Of a stretch of DNA of 64,000 nt, positions 1 to 11,315 are shown piece by piece; within the stretch, counting starts at the first letter, position 1; every line of letters begins with the position of its first letter. Below the pieces are notes generated by a model that worked only from the letters and a program-made list of their open reading frames with translations, was not told the origin of the DNA and did not search any database. Both the position numbers and the translations under genes were made by a program. The stretch is from contig JAVJQK010000122.1 of the NCBI GenBank assembly GCA_040218145.1, forward strand, positions 266,334-330,333, in the 5' to 3' direction. This stretch comes from Sandaracinaceae bacterium (GTDB lineage Bacteria > Myxococcota_A > Polyangia > Polyangiales > Sandaracinaceae).

Positions 1-669
1 CTTCATGCGCCCGAAGATGCTCTCACCGATCCGCCCGCGCGTCTCGGGCGTGAGCGCCAGGTGCACGGTGACGGCGTCGGCGCCCTCGACCGCCTCCTCC
101 GGGGTGGCCGCGCGCTCGACGTCGAGCGCCTCGCAGCGCTCGTCGGTCAGGCTCCGCGACCAGGCGCGCACCTTCATGCCGAGCGCCTGCGCGCGATGGA
201 TCACCTCCCGGCCGATGGTGCCGCAGCCGAGCACCGCGAGGGTCCGCCCGCGCAGGCCGCGCGCGCCGCCGAAGCCCTTCTTGTTCCAGCGCCCCTGCCG
301 CAGCTCCGCGACGTTGTCGGCGATGCGCCGGTCGAGGTTGACGAGGTGCCCGATGGTCAGCTCCGCCACGGCGCAGGCGTTCTTGCCCGGGCAGTTCGCG
401 ACGTAGACGCCGCGGTTCGAGGCCGCCTCGAGGTCGATCGTGTTCACCCCCGCGCCCGCCCGGATGATGAGCGAGAGGGCGCGCGCCGCCGCGATGTCGG
501 CCGCGGTCACCTTGGTGCTGCGCACGACGAGCACGGACGGGTCGAGCTCCTTCAGCGCGGCTGTCAGCGCCTCGCCCGAGAGATCGGCGCGAACGTGTAC
601 GTCGGCGCCCAGGTCCTGGAGGCGACCGGCGACCATCGGGGCGAGCTTGTCGGCGAGGAGTACGCGCAT
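1..669 (-). CDS. D-3-phosphoglycerate dehydrogenase-type 2-hydroxyacid dehydrogenase, 3' end outside window
   Basis: The frame is open from an ATG at 669 to the window edge, giving 223 residues without a stop, so the C-terminal part is missing. The product belongs to the NAD-dependent D-2-hydroxyacid dehydrogenase family. Seen: LIIRAGAGVNTIDLEA in the substrate-binding half, the SNRGVYVANCPGKN segment, a Rossmann glycine motif LGCGTIG, then the LALTPETRG segment usual for the family. Phosphoglycerate dehydrogenase (first step of serine synthesis) is the best guess. The ACT-domain end that would support it lies outside, so another 2-hydroxyacid dehydrogenase is possible. It is divergent from the Nudix gene, with about 74 bp between the starts for both promoters. 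Confidence 0.85.
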   Translation of the reverse strand, partial: MRVLLADKLAPMVAGRLQDLGADVHVRADLSGEALTAALKELDPSVLVVRSTKVTAADIAAARALSLIIRAGAGVNTIDLEAASNRGVYVANCPGKNACAVAELTIGHLVNLDRRIADNVAELRQGRWNKKGFGGARGLRGRTLAVLGCGTIGREVIHRAQALGMKVRAWSRSLTDERCEALDVERAATPEEAVEGADAVTVHLALTPETRGRIGESIFGRMK

Positions 670-743
670 AGGGACAGCATACGCGTTGCTGACGACGCGA
701 AAGTGACGGCCCGCACGTCGCGCGGTTACTCTCCGACGGAAAC

Positions 744-1196
744 ATGATCGACCCCGCGATCCGAACCGCGTATCGCGTCGCTCACGCGATGTTGCGCTCT
801 TACTGGTTCGTCCGACGCCCGCACACTTCGGGCGCGCTCGTCGCGCTGTGGCACGACGGCAAGGTCTTGCTCGTGAAGAGCTCCTATCGGCGCCAGTACA
901 CGCTGCCCGGGGGGTACGTGCGGCCTGGCGAGGCGCCTCGGGACGCGGCGGCGCGGGAGCTCCGGGAGGAGGTCGGGCTCGACGTGGCGAGCGAGGCGCT
1001 GGAGCTCGGCTACCACGGGACGAAGACCTTCGAGCATCGCCAGGACACGCTCGACATCTACGAGCTCGAGGTCGACGCGCCGCCCGAGCACCAGGTCGAC
1101 CGACGTGAGGTGATCTGGGCCGGGTTCGTGACCCCCGAGCAGGCGCGCGGCATGGACATCGTCCCGCACCTCGCCGAGTACCTCGAAGATCGCTGA
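744..1196 (+). CDS. Nudix hydrolase
   Basis: This 150-residue protein has a complete Nudix box at about residues 57-79: GYVRPGE, then AAARELREEVGL, matching Gx5Ex7REUxEExGU. The Glu cluster binds Mg2+ and the enzyme should hydrolyse a nucleoside-diphosphate-linked compound. The exact substrate cannot be read from the sequence. The N-terminal 25 residues (RTAYRVAHAMLRSYWFVRRP) are an amphipathic extension also seen in some small Nudix proteins that sit near lipid or nucleotide-sugar genes. ATG start. The next gene is a lipoprotein on the same strand and looks functionally unrelated. Confidence 0.9.
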   Translation: MIDPAIRTAYRVAHAMLRSYWFVRRPHTSGALVALWHDGKVLLVKSSYRRQYTLPGGYVRPGEAPRDAAARELREEVGLDVASEALELGYHGTKTFEHRQDTLDIYELEVDAPPEHQVDRREVIWAGFVTPEQARGMDIVPHLAEYLEDR

Positions 1197-1237
1197 GCCC
1201 GGGCTCGCCCACGCGGACGGCGTGATAGCGTGGGCGC

Positions 1238-2206
1238 GTGAGCCTTCTCGGAGGTGGCCGTCGACGTCGGTCGGGCGGCCGCCCGTACGCCAGCGCGGTG
1301 CTCTTCCTCGGAGTCGTCTCGGGCGCGCTCGGGTGCGCCGTGCCTGGAGACCTGCTCCAGGACCGGGCCTGTCCCTGCCTCGCGGGGTACCGATGCGTCG
1401 TGGAGGAGAACCGCTGCGTGCCCGGCGACGCGCTGGACGCTGGCTCACGCGATGCGGGTCCGCGCGACGCCGGCTCCATGGACGCGACGCTCGACGCCGC
1501 GCCGGACGCCAGCGTGCACGACGCCGGGCCTGCGGGCCCCGTGGCCAGCTTTCCCTGCGAAGCCCTCGACGGCGCCTTCCTGCGCGACCGCTCCGGTCAC
1601 GGACGGGACGCGCGCTGCGACGGCGCCGGCTGCCCCGACATCGTCCCCGGCCGGGTCGGCAACGCGTGCGACTTCACCGCCGAGTCGCGCCGGCTGCGGG
1701 TGTCGTACGATCCCGTGTTCATGCCCGGCGCCCGGAGCGGCGCGCCCGAGACCCTGACGGTCGCGTTCTGGGTGTACTTCCACGACCCGGCGCCGGAGGC
1801 GTTCGCCTCTTCCTCGGCCATCGGGCTCCCCGCCGGGTCGGGCTCCGCCAACGTGTGGCAGTCGTACTTCTCGACCGCCAGCGATCCGGCGCTGGCGGGC
1901 TTCATCTCCGCCGACGACGCCGAGATCCGGAGCCTCTACGCCACCGAGCCCATCCTCGTGGAGCGCTGGATCCACCTCGCGTTGGTCTACGATGGCGGGA
2001 CGAAGTTGCTCTACTTCGACGGCGTCGAGGCGGCGCGCGCGGAGGGAGAGACCTTGCGGGTCAGCAACCAGGACGTGTTGATCGGCGCCGACGAGAACGA
2101 CGGCTCGGTGCTCGTCTTCCCGCTCCGCGGGATGCTGGACGAGATCCTCCTCTACGACCGCGCGCTGTCGCCCGACGAGATCCGGGCGCTGGCCAGCGCG
2201 GGCTGA
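1238..2206 (+). CDS. LamG-domain (concanavalin A-like) lipoprotein
   Basis: A 322-residue protein with a GTG start. An arginine-rich N-terminus and hydrophobic segment end in a lipobox SGALGC with the acylated Cys at about residue 33, so it should be a lipoprotein. After the lipobox comes a short Cys-rich stretch (CPCLAGYRCVVEENRC) and a low-complexity linker of repeated DAG/DA units (about 60-95). The rest, about 100-320, looks like a Laminin_G_3/ConA-like jelly roll: LTVAFWVYF, RWIHLALVYDG, LLYFDGVEA and the closing MLDEILLYDRALSPDEI signature. Such proteins bind glycans or act as surface adhesins. The ligand is unknown. DAG-rich linkers are common in myxobacterial lipoproteins. Confidence 0.82.
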   Translation: MSLLGGGRRRRSGGRPYASAVLFLGVVSGALGCAVPGDLLQDRACPCLAGYRCVVEENRCVPGDALDAGSRDAGPRDAGSMDATLDAAPDASVHDAGPAGPVASFPCEALDGAFLRDRSGHGRDARCDGAGCPDIVPGRVGNACDFTAESRRLRVSYDPVFMPGARSGAPETLTVAFWVYFHDPAPEAFASSSAIGLPAGSGSANVWQSYFSTASDPALAGFISADDAEIRSLYATEPILVERWIHLALVYDGGTKLLYFDGVEAARAEGETLRVSNQDVLIGADENDGSVLVFPLRGMLDEILLYDRALSPDEIRALASAG

Positions 2207-2212
2207 GGCGAC

Positions 2213-3037
2213 TCAGACCCGCGCGACGCCGTCGAACACACGCGCGGCGGGGCCGCGCATGCGCACCGGCGCGTCCGGCTCGCCGACCGTGATGAGGAGC
2301 GGGCCGCCGGGCAGGACGACGCGCAGCGCCTCGCCCCGCGGCGCGCGCCCGGTCTCCACCGCCGCGACCGCCGCCGCGCACGCTCCGGTCCCGCAGGCCT
2401 GCGTGAAGCCCACGCCGCGCTCCCAGACCGCGAGGTCGAAGCCGCCCGGGCGGATGTTGCTCGCGAAGCCCACGTTGACGCGCTCGGGGAAGCGCGCGTC
2501 GATCTCCAGCGCGGGGCCGACGCGCTCGCGCGGCACCGGGTCGAAGGTGACCGCGTGCGGGTTGCCCATCGAGACGGCCGTCACGCGGAGGCGCTCGCCG
2601 GCGACCTCGATCGGCTCGTCCCTCCACGGCGCCTCCGCGGTGAGCGGCAGGTCGCGCGGCGCGAGCGAGGGAGACCGCATCCAGACCCCCACGTCGCCGA
2701 CCGGACCGGGCGCGTGGACCTGCACCCGGTGAGGGCCCGCGTCGGTGTCGAGGTCGAACGGCGCGTCGGTGACGTGCCCACCCTCGAACAGGTGCAGCGC
2801 GACGCAGCGGACGCCGTTTCCGCACATCTGCGGGGTGGTGCCGTCGGCGTTGATGACGCGCATGAAGGGTCGCCCCTCTCGCACGCCGGTGAGCAGCACT
2901 CCGTCCCCGCCCACCCCGAGGTGGCGGTCGCAGAGCGCCCGCGCCTCCGCGGGCCCCAGGGCCGCGATCAGCGCCGGATCGTCGACCACCAGGAAGTCGT
3001 TCCCGAGCCCCTGGTACTTGCGGAAGACCACCTCCAT
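2213..3037 (-). CDS. dapF: Diaminopimelate epimerase
   Basis: This 274-residue protein has the usual DapF length. It interconverts LL- and meso-diaminopimelate for lysine and peptidoglycan synthesis in the cytoplasm. Both halves of the pseudo-symmetrical enzyme carry their catalytic cysteine: C72 in MCGNGVRC and C215 in QACGTGAC. The N-terminus FRKYQGLGNDFLV is the standard start, so the ATG at 3037 is chosen although the frame stays open far upstream. It is convergent with the LamG lipoprotein gene (6 bp apart) and divergent from the Glu-Pro repeat gene. Confidence 0.96.
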   Translation of the reverse strand: MEVVFRKYQGLGNDFLVVDDPALIAALGPAEARALCDRHLGVGGDGVLLTGVREGRPFMRVINADGTTPQMCGNGVRCVALHLFEGGHVTDAPFDLDTDAGPHRVQVHAPGPVGDVGVWMRSPSLAPRDLPLTAEAPWRDEPIEVAGERLRVTAVSMGNPHAVTFDPVPRERVGPALEIDARFPERVNVGFASNIRPGGFDLAVWERGVGFTQACGTGACAAAVAAVETGRAPRGEALRVVLPGGPLLITVGEPDAPVRMRGPAARVFDGVARV

Positions 3038-3097
3038 CGGCGATGAACCTGGCGCGGACGGCGTTCGGTGTAAAGTCGCTCCGCCCTGGAGATCAGC

Positions 3098-3733
<636 letters not shown>

Positions 3734-3767
3734 CGACCGGCCAACCGGGCGGTGACGGAGCGGCCCG

Positions 3768-5012
3768 ATGAGGCGGAGGCCGCTCGCCGCGCGCGTGGCC
3801 ATGCTCGGCGCGCTCTATCTGGCGCAAGGGCTCCCGTTCGGCTTCCAGGCGACGGCCCTCCCCGTGATGCTCCGGCGACAGGGCGTCGGGCTCGAGGAGG
3901 TCGGCTTCGCGGGTGCGCTCGCGCTGCCCTGGATGATCAAGCTCGTCTGGGGCCCCGCGGTCGACGCGTTATATGTCGCCGCGATCGGCCGACGGCGCTC
4001 CTGGATCCTGCCGCTGCAGGCCGGCCTCGCTCTGAGCTGCGGCGCGGCCGCCTTCGTCGACCCCGAGACCCAGCTCCCGGCGCTGCTCGCGCTCGTCTTC
4101 GCGATGAACCTCTGCGCGGCGACCCTCGACGTCGCGGTCGACGGCCTGGCCATCGACCTGCTCGCCCCCGACGAGCTCGGCCCGGGCAACATCGCCCAGG
4201 TGGTCGGCTTCAAGCTGGGCATGCTGACCACGGGCGGGCTGCTGCTCGCGTCACTGAGCGCCGTCGGCTGGCACGGCTTCTTCGCGATCATGGCCGGGCT
4301 GGTCGCGCTCGTGCTCATGATCACGATCGTCTGGCGCGAGCCGGAGACCGGCGGAGCCGAGCGCGCGGAGGGGCTGGGCGAGGTGTGGCGCGCCATGAAG
4401 CGCGCGGTGAGCCAGCCCGGCGCCGCGTGGGTGCTGGGCTTCATCGCCACCTACAAGCTCGGCGAGGCCGCGGCCGACGCGATGTTCAAGCCCTTCCTCG
4501 TCGACGCGGGCTTCGAGGACTTCGAGATCGGCATGTGGGTAGGCACGTGGGGCACCGTCGCGTCGCTCACCGGCTCGATCGCGGGGGGCCTGCTCGCGCG
4601 CCGCGTCCCGCTCCTGCGGGCGGTCGCGATCACCGCGCTGCTGCGCGCGGGCCCGGTGGCCGGGCAATGGGCGCTGGCGTGGTTCGGCCCGAGCGCGGCG
4701 GGCGTCATCGCCGTCACGACCAGCGAGCACTTCTTCGGCGGCGCGCTCACCACCGCGATGTTCGCCTTCATGATGAGCCGCGTCGATCGCACCATCGGGG
4801 CGACGCACTACACGGCCCTCGCCACCATCGAGGTGCTGGGCAAGGCCCCCGCGGGCCTCCTGAGCGGCGTGCTCGCGAGGGCGCTCGGCTACGCGGGCGT
4901 GTTCGGCGTGGCGACCGTCCTGTCGGTCGCCTTCCTCGGCCTCCTCTGGCCCGTGCGACGGGCGGTCAGCGGACCCGCACCAGCGTCCCGCGACCCTCGC
5001 TCCCCGGGATGA
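3768..5012 (+). CDS. MFS transporter of the AmpG/PAT type
   Basis: This 414-residue integral membrane protein has about 12 hydrophobic segments. The start [24 protein letters not shown] is typical of the AmpG / peptide-acetyl-CoA transporter branch of the major facilitator superfamily, which includes the muropeptide permease AmpG. Other supporting pieces are [14 protein letters not shown] and the [19 protein letters not shown] segment that opens the second half. Cargo is inferred only: anhydromuropeptides are possible, since the convergent neighbour is an L,D-transpeptidase and dapF lies just upstream. Siderophore or other small-molecule uptake is the main alternative. Its 3' end overlaps the transpeptidase gene tail-to-tail by 47 bp. 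Confidence 0.85.
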   Translation: MRRRPLAARVAMLGALYLAQGLPFGFQATALPVMLRRQGVGLEEVGFAGALALPWMIKLVWGPAVDALYVAAIGRRRSWILPLQAGLALSCGAAAFVDPETQLPALLALVFAMNLCAATLDVAVDGLAIDLLAPDELGPGNIAQVVGFKLGMLTTGGLLLASLSAVGWHGFFAIMAGLVALVLMITIVWREPETGGAERAEGLGEVWRAMKRAVSQPGAAWVLGFIATYKLGEAAADAMFKPFLVDAGFEDFEIGMWVGTWGTVASLTGSIAGGLLARRVPLLRAVAITALLRAGPVAGQWALAWFGPSAAGVIAVTTSEHFFGGALTTAMFAFMMSRVDRTIGATHYTALATIEVLGKAPAGLLSGVLARALGYAGVFGVATVLSVAFLGLLWPVRRAVSGPAPASRDPRSPG

Positions 5013-6165
5013 TGGCGTCCCACCCAGGCGGCAAGTTGGGTTGCGTGAACGAGAAGAGCCAGCGCGCGTCGCGCGGAGACAGGTTCACGCAGCCGTGGCT
5101 CCTCGGTCGGCCGAAGCGGTCGTGCCAGAAGGCCGCGTGGAAACCGATCGAGCCGTGGAAGTACTGCACCCACGGCACGGCCTGGATGGCGTAGTTCTCG
5201 GACACGTCCTCGCGCTCGAGGTCGTCCATGTCGTCCTCGGCGAGCTTCACCCAGATGCGGTAGCTGCCCGTGGGCGTCGCGGTGGCGCCTCGCCCCGTGC
5301 TGACCGCGGTCACCCAGACCGGACGATCGCCGACGTAGGCGGTGACCACCTGAGCGCGGGTGTCGACGTCGATCCAGCGCTCGCCCTCCCCCGCCTCGTC
5401 CGGTCGCTCGGTCGGGCGCGCGCGGGCGACGTCGCGGCGATGCACCCAGTGCCCGTCCGCGGTGCGGAGGTATTCGCCGCGCTCCTCCTCGACGGTGACC
5501 CGCACGAGCCGGCTCCCCCGCTCGACGACGCGGCCTCCGGGGCTGGACCGCAGCGGCGCGCGCTCGCGCACGATCCACGCGACCGAGCCGAGCGACTGAC
5601 CGTCCAGGCTGAGCCCCTCGAAGTCACTCGGCCGCGCGAAGCGGAGCTCCGCCACCGGGACCCAGAGGTTGGTGATGGTGCGGGCCATCTCGACCCCGTC
5701 GACGTTTCGACGCTCGACGATCGCCAGCCCGAAGCCGCGCCCGAGCGACTCCACCCAGCGGTCGCGGAAGTAGTCCTCGGGGCGCGCGTAGGCCCACGTC
5801 CCGTCCGTGCTCACGAACGCGTGCGCTCGCGGTGTCAACGAACCATCCTCGACGCGGGGCAGCTCATCCCCCTGAGGAGGCGCGGGCGAGAACTGGACGA
5901 GCGTCTCGCAGACGAAGGCGCGGGGGCCGATCTGGATCCACTCCCCGCCCGGGCAGCCCTGCCCCATCACCCGCCCGAGGAAGGGCGCGCGCGTCCCCAC
6001 CTGCACCGTGCCGCGGCGCGAGGCGCCCGTGCTCGGCCCCGACCGCACCGTCGTCCCCGGCCGCGTGATGCGCACCGAGCGCACCCAGTCCGGCGCCGGC
6101 AGCCGCTGCGCGGAGGCGGGCGCCGCGATCAGCAACACGAGCAGAGTGGCGAGCCGGAGGAGCAC
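4966..6165 (-). CDS. L,D-transpeptidase (YkuD) with signal peptide and SH3-like regions
   Basis: A 399-residue exported protein. The N-terminus [19 protein letters not shown] is a cleavable signal peptide with an ASA-Q site. Residues about 30-100 and 185-235 look like bacterial SH3 modules ([16 protein letters not shown] and [18 protein letters not shown]). The C-terminal YkuD domain (about 245-399) carries [16 protein letters not shown], with catalytic Cys at about 359 and the family His and Gly in place. It should form 3-3 cross-links in peptidoglycan or attach proteins to it in the periplasm. It is convergent with and overlaps the AmpG-like transporter gene, so the two 3' ends share 47 bp. 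Confidence 0.93.
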   Translation of the reverse strand: MLLRLATLLVLLIAAPASAQRLPAPDWVRSVRITRPGTTVRSGPSTGASRRGTVQVGTRAPFLGRVMGQGCPGGEWIQIGPRAFVCETLVQFSPAPPQGDELPRVEDGSLTPRAHAFVSTDGTWAYARPEDYFRDRWVESLGRGFGLAIVERRNVDGVEMARTITNLWVPVAELRFARPSDFEGLSLDGQSLGSVAWIVRERAPLRSSPGGRVVERGSRLVRVTVEEERGEYLRTADGHWVHRRDVARARPTERPDEAGEGERWIDVDTRAQVVTAYVGDRPVWVTAVSTGRGATATPTGSYRIWVKLAEDDMDDLEREDVSENYAIQAVPWVQYFHGSIGFHAAFWHDRFGRPRSHGCVNLSPRDARWLFSFTQPNLPPGWDAIIPGSEGRGTLVRVR

Positions 6166-6258
6166 CGCGTGAGTATGCCGCGCACACGCCGCGCGTCGAA
6201 GAAAGCCTCCGCGCCAACCCCGCTACCGGGTCGTCGGAGGGCTGATAGGCTGGCATCG

Positions 6259-7686
6259 ATGACGCGCCCCGTCCTCTCTCTGCGGCTCGACGACGCCGAT
6301 CTGAGGGTCGAGCGAGACTCCGTTCGGCGCGTCAACACGCAGATCCGACGCGCGCTCGAGGCGCGCTTCGATCTGGCTCCCGAGCCAGACCTCGTGGTGG
6401 CAGGCGCGCTCCAGGTGCCGGAGCCCGACGCTCCGCCTCACCTGTTCGTCCCGCACGGGGCCGTCGCGGACCCCGGACACTGGCTGCGGCACTTCTCGCG
6501 CTTGCGCTCCTGCGATGCGGTGATCGCGACGTCCGACTCGTGCGTGGCCATCCATCACGCCCTCACCGAGGACGGTCGCTACGGAGTGATCCGGATCCCG
6601 CTGGGCGTCGACGTGGAGCGCTTCCGTCCCGACGAGGCCGCGCGTGCGCGCACGCGGACCGCGCTCGGGGTGGGCGACGCGCCCCTGCTCCTGTGGACCG
6701 CGGGCTGCGCGCCGGAGAAGAACCTCGCCAACGCGCTCCAGCTCCTCGAGGGGATCGCGCGAGCGCTACCAGGCGTGCGCATGGCCATCCTCGCGGACGA
6801 CGACACGCGGCGGCCACCCATGCTCGACGTCGCGCGCGCCTCGGGCGTCGCGGAGAGGCTGATCTGGCACTCCCCGGTCGACCCCGAGGCGCTCAACGAC
6901 CTCTACGCGGCCGCGGACGCGCTCGTCCACCTGACCCTGATGTGGAAAGAGAACTTCGGCCTCACGCTCGCCGAAGCGCAGGCGGCCGGTCTCCCCGTGT
7001 TCGCGTCGGCGTGGGGCGGATTGCCCAGCACGGTCTGCGCCCCGAAGCGCGTCGTGCTCGCGGACACGTGGGTCGTGCGCGGGGGCCGCAGAGTCCAGTG
7101 GCAGGCGCTCGTCCCGCCGTGCGTGGCGCGGCTCAGCCAGCCGCACACACCGCGGATCGTCCCCGAGGAGATCCGGGCGCGTCTGGGGCTCGGGCGCTTC
7201 GCGCACGATCTGGAGCGCGCGGTAGAGGCCGCGCTCGCGCGCTCGAAGACCGCGTCGCGCGAGCCCATCACGCTCTCGGAGGCGGGCCGGGAGACGGTGC
7301 TCCGGTTCGCCAGCGAGGCCGCACGTCACCCCGGGCGGGACACGGCGGAGCTCTGCCGCGGCGCCAACGCGCGCACGCTCGAGCATCCACAGGCGCTGAT
7401 CCACGCGCACATGGCGTCGCGCGCGGAGCCTCCCACCGGAAGCCACGCCTCGTTGCAGGAGCCGCTCGACTTCGAGGGCGAGGCGATCCGCGGGCTCAAC
7501 CCCGCGTGGACCCCGGACCTGGACGCGCTCTCCGAGCCCAGCCGACGCGCGTTGCGCTGGCTGCGCGAGCCACGGGCGCGGGACGAGGTCGAAGCGCAGC
7601 TCTCTCGAGAGACGCGCTCCGCGCTGCGCGATGCTGGGCTCATGGGATGGGGGCCAGCCCCATTCACATCAAATCAAAACGTATAG
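6259..7686 (+). CDS. Family 4-type glycosyltransferase with unassigned C-terminal half
   Basis: This 475-residue protein is a GT-B fold glycosyltransferase. Seen: VIRIPLGVDVERFRP after the N-terminal half, LLLWTAGCAPEKNLANAL at the start of the second Rossmann domain, and the nucleotide-sugar motif ENFGLTLAEAQAAGLPVFAS near 232-249 (E-x7-E). These support a retaining GT4 enzyme. The last 170 residues match no family I recognise. They are largely helical and end in GPAPFTSNQNV, and the AT-richer codons there stand out from the rest. The start is the ATG at 6259. The gene runs tail-to-tail into a sulfotransferase-like gene with a 13-bp overlap, and an HprK-like gene lies beyond. Confidence 0.85.
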   Translation: MTRPVLSLRLDDADLRVERDSVRRVNTQIRRALEARFDLAPEPDLVVAGALQVPEPDAPPHLFVPHGAVADPGHWLRHFSRLRSCDAVIATSDSCVAIHHALTEDGRYGVIRIPLGVDVERFRPDEAARARTRTALGVGDAPLLLWTAGCAPEKNLANALQLLEGIARALPGVRMAILADDDTRRPPMLDVARASGVAERLIWHSPVDPEALNDLYAAADALVHLTLMWKENFGLTLAEAQAAGLPVFASAWGGLPSTVCAPKRVVLADTWVVRGGRRVQWQALVPPCVARLSQPHTPRIVPEEIRARLGLGRFAHDLERAVEAALARSKTASREPITLSEAGRETVLRFASEAARHPGRDTAELCRGANARTLEHPQALIHAHMASRAEPPTGSHASLQEPLDFEGEAIRGLNPAWTPDLDALSEPSRRALRWLREPRARDEVEAQLSRETRSALRDAGLMGWGPAPFTSNQNV

Positions 7687-8237
7687 CCTAGCGATGCCAG
7701 CTCGACGGCGAAGAGCTCCTCCACCAGAGCGCGCGTCGTGGGGTCGTAGTACCCGCGGTAGTCACCCTCGCGGCCGGCGGTCGGGTTGCGGTGCGGCAGC
7801 TGGACCGCGGGGAGACCGACCCGGGAGAGCACCGCGTCGAGGTCGGCCGAGAGGCGCTCGAAGCGGAGCACCGCGTTGGAATCCTGGAGGTGCATCCAGT
7901 ACAAGCGGCCGCCTCGCACGATCTCCGTCGAGCCCCCGATCACCTCCTCGGGGAGGGTCGCGAGGCAGAAGATGAAGTCGCGAAAGGACCGGCCGCGGTC
8001 GTGCCGCGTCCACCACGTGACGAGCGCGTCGAAGGGGTTTCGCACCGTCGTGCAGACCGTGGCGCCCTCGAGCCAGTCTTCGGTGATCAGCCCCTGCGCC
8101 TTCAGATCGGAGACCCCGTCGTGGTGGCCAGCCGAGCGCCGTCCCCCGATGTCCTCGAGCGCGTCGATCGTGGCGTTGGACCCGGTGTACCGATGCGCCA
8201 GGTAGACGAAGCGGTGTTCGACGAACACGACGGCCAT
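7674..8237 (-). CDS. Small sulfotransferase-like protein
   Basis: A 187-residue protein resembling the compact bacterial sulfotransferase-like family. The start VFVEHRFVYLAHRYTGSNAT sits where the 5'-phosphosulfate loop normally lies, but with an unusual sequence (HRYTGSNAT instead of a clean GxxxSGT). VCTTVRNPFDALVTWW matches the 3'-phosphate-binding segment (V-R-[DN]-P-x-D). I infer PAPS-dependent sulfonation of an unknown acceptor, with an inactive relative as an alternative. The ATG at 8237 is chosen since it opens the recognisable fold. It is divergent from the HprK-like gene (73 bp apart) and convergent with the GT4 gene. Confidence 0.7.
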   Translation of the reverse strand: MAVVFVEHRFVYLAHRYTGSNATIDALEDIGGRRSAGHHDGVSDLKAQGLITEDWLEGATVCTTVRNPFDALVTWWTRHDRGRSFRDFIFCLATLPEEVIGGSTEIVRGGRLYWMHLQDSNAVLRFERLSADLDAVLSRVGLPAVQLPHRNPTAGREGDYRGYYDPTTRALVEELFAVELASLGYTF

Positions 8238-8310
8238 CGCTGGGACTCTGCGCCGTGGGACCCTGACGGGCAACGTTGCTCCCGCGGGCGCTGCGTGCGA
8301 TGGGTCGAGG

Positions 8311-9096
8311 GTGAGCGCGCGGTGGGTCATGGGGGGCGTCGCCTTCGAGGTCGCGTTCGAGGGGGACGCGCTCGCCCTCGGCGAGGAGCACCTGCGCTTC
8401 GTCTCGCCCCCCGAACTCGCGCGGCCGCTCGTCGTGGTGAAGGTCGACGCGTCGGTGCGGTCGGCAGGGCCGCGAGAGGATCCACGCCGCATCGACGCGG
8501 GGCCCGACTGGGTCCGGACCGCGGACGCGCACGTGCGCTGGCGCCGAGAGGGGCAGGGGCGGTACGCGGCGGAGGCGGAGCTCGAGGCGCCCTACGGGCT
8601 CTCCCACATGACCACCGCGCTGACGGGCGCGCTCGTCAGCGCCGAAGGAGGCGTGGTCCTGCACGCGGCCGCCGTGGTGCTGGAGGAGCGCGCGGTGCTG
8701 CTCATCGGGCCGTCGGGCGCGGGCAAGACGAGCGCGGCGTGCCTCTGTGAGGGCACGCGCTGGCTGGCCAAGGACCGCGTGGCGCTGCTGCCAACGAGCG
8801 CCGGTTGGCGCGCCTGGGGCATGCCGGGCGGAGACGACATCACGCTCCCTCAGGCGCCCAACCGGCCGCTGCCGGTCGCGGCCATCGCGCGGGTTCGACG
8901 CGCGGACGAGGCGCCATCGCTGCGGAGGCTGGACTCGCTCCGAGCGCTGGTCGCGCTCCGCGAGTCGACGCAGACGGCGGGCTCGGAGCCCGCGCTCGAC
9001 GCGCCCGCCGCGCTCGCGGAGGCCGTCACCGTCTACGAGCTGCGCGGGAGGCTCGATCGGCCGCTCACCGCGTCGCTGCGGGAAGCGCTGGCCTGA
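8311..9096 (+). CDS. HprK-related P-loop kinase-like protein (first copy)
   Basis: A 261-residue protein with a GTG start (an ATG lies six codons later). A P-loop LIGPSGAGKT is at about 131-140, preceded by VVLHAAAVVLEERAV. It is followed by LAKDRVALL, where HPr kinase has an acidic catalytic segment, and GMPGGDDITLP. It is clearly paralogous to the gene at 30309-31169: shared LHA..., GPSGAGK[ST], LPGG[DE]D and a VR(R/Q)A(D/E) stretch. HprK-like proteins occur beside PqqD-like and lasso-peptide genes, and some phosphorylate a peptide C-terminal Ser. Here no PqqD or radical SAM gene is adjacent. Its stop abuts the convergent regulator's stop exactly (TGATCA). Confidence 0.82.
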   Translation: MSARWVMGGVAFEVAFEGDALALGEEHLRFVSPPELARPLVVVKVDASVRSAGPREDPRRIDAGPDWVRTADAHVRWRREGQGRYAAEAELEAPYGLSHMTTALTGALVSAEGGVVLHAAAVVLEERAVLLIGPSGAGKTSAACLCEGTRWLAKDRVALLPTSAGWRAWGMPGGDDITLPQAPNRPLPVAAIARVRRADEAPSLRRLDSLRALVALRESTQTAGSEPALDAPAALAEAVTVYELRGRLDRPLTASLREALA

Positions 9097-10481
<1,385 letters not shown>

Positions 10482-10485
<4 letters not shown>

Positions 10486-11165
10486 GCGATGTCCTCTCGC
10501 AGCGCTCGAATGGCCTTCTCGTAGTCTTCCTCGCCGAAAATCGCGCTGCCCGCAACCAGCACGTCGGCGCCCGCCCGGACCACCTGCTCGGCCGTGCCGA
10601 CCCGGATCCCACCGTCGACCTCGAGGCGCACGTCGCGGCGAGACGCTTCGATCATCCAGTGGATCGCCTCGATCTTCGGGACGACGCTCTCGATGAAGGC
10701 CTGCCCCCCGAAGCCGGGGTTCACGCTCATCACGAGGACGAGGTCGAGCTGGTCGAAGCAGTAACGGAGGACGTCCTCGGGGGTGTGGGGGTTGAGGCTC
10801 ACGCCCGCCTTCGCGCCGCACGCGCGGATGGCCTGAAGGGTGCGGTGCAGATGGGTCGAGGCCTCGGCGTGCACCGTGATGTAGTCGGCGCCCGCCTCCG
10901 CGAAGGCTTCGATGTATCGCTCCGGCTCCACGATCATCAGGTGGACGTCGAGGGTCCGCTCGGTGACCCTTCGGAGCGCCTTCACGACCGGCGGGCCGAT
11001 CGTCAGGTTGGGCACGAAGCGCCCGTCCATCACGTCGACGTGGATCCAGTCCGCGCCCGCCTCCTCGACCGCGCGCACCTCCTCGCCGAGGCGGGCGAAG
11101 TCCGCCGAGAGGATGGAGGGGGCGATGCGTACGGGGCGGTCGGACTTCGGCACGGCCGCAGTCAA
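10482..11165 (-). CDS. rpe: Ribulose-phosphate 3-epimerase
   Basis: This 227-residue TIM-barrel enzyme has the standard length. It interconverts ribulose 5-phosphate and xylulose 5-phosphate in the pentose phosphate and Calvin pathways. Visible signatures are [35 protein letters not shown] (metal-binding His and Asp), [21 protein letters not shown] and EVDGGI near the C-terminus, with the phosphate-gripping AGSAIFG after it. It forms a two-gene unit with the downstream FHA/sigma-54 activator through a 4-bp overlap. Why a central-carbon enzyme should be coupled to this regulator is unclear. Confidence 0.97.
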
Positions 11166-11315
11166 ACCTCCGGCCGCACGAGTGTCAACGGTGGGGAGAG
11201 ATGACCCGGGCAGAAAGCATCGGGGTCATTCGGGTTTCCGTCCTGAGCCTCCGGCCATCTCTCGTCTTGCTGCGACCGGCCCGTGTCCATACAATCCGGC
11301 CCTACCTCGGGAAGC

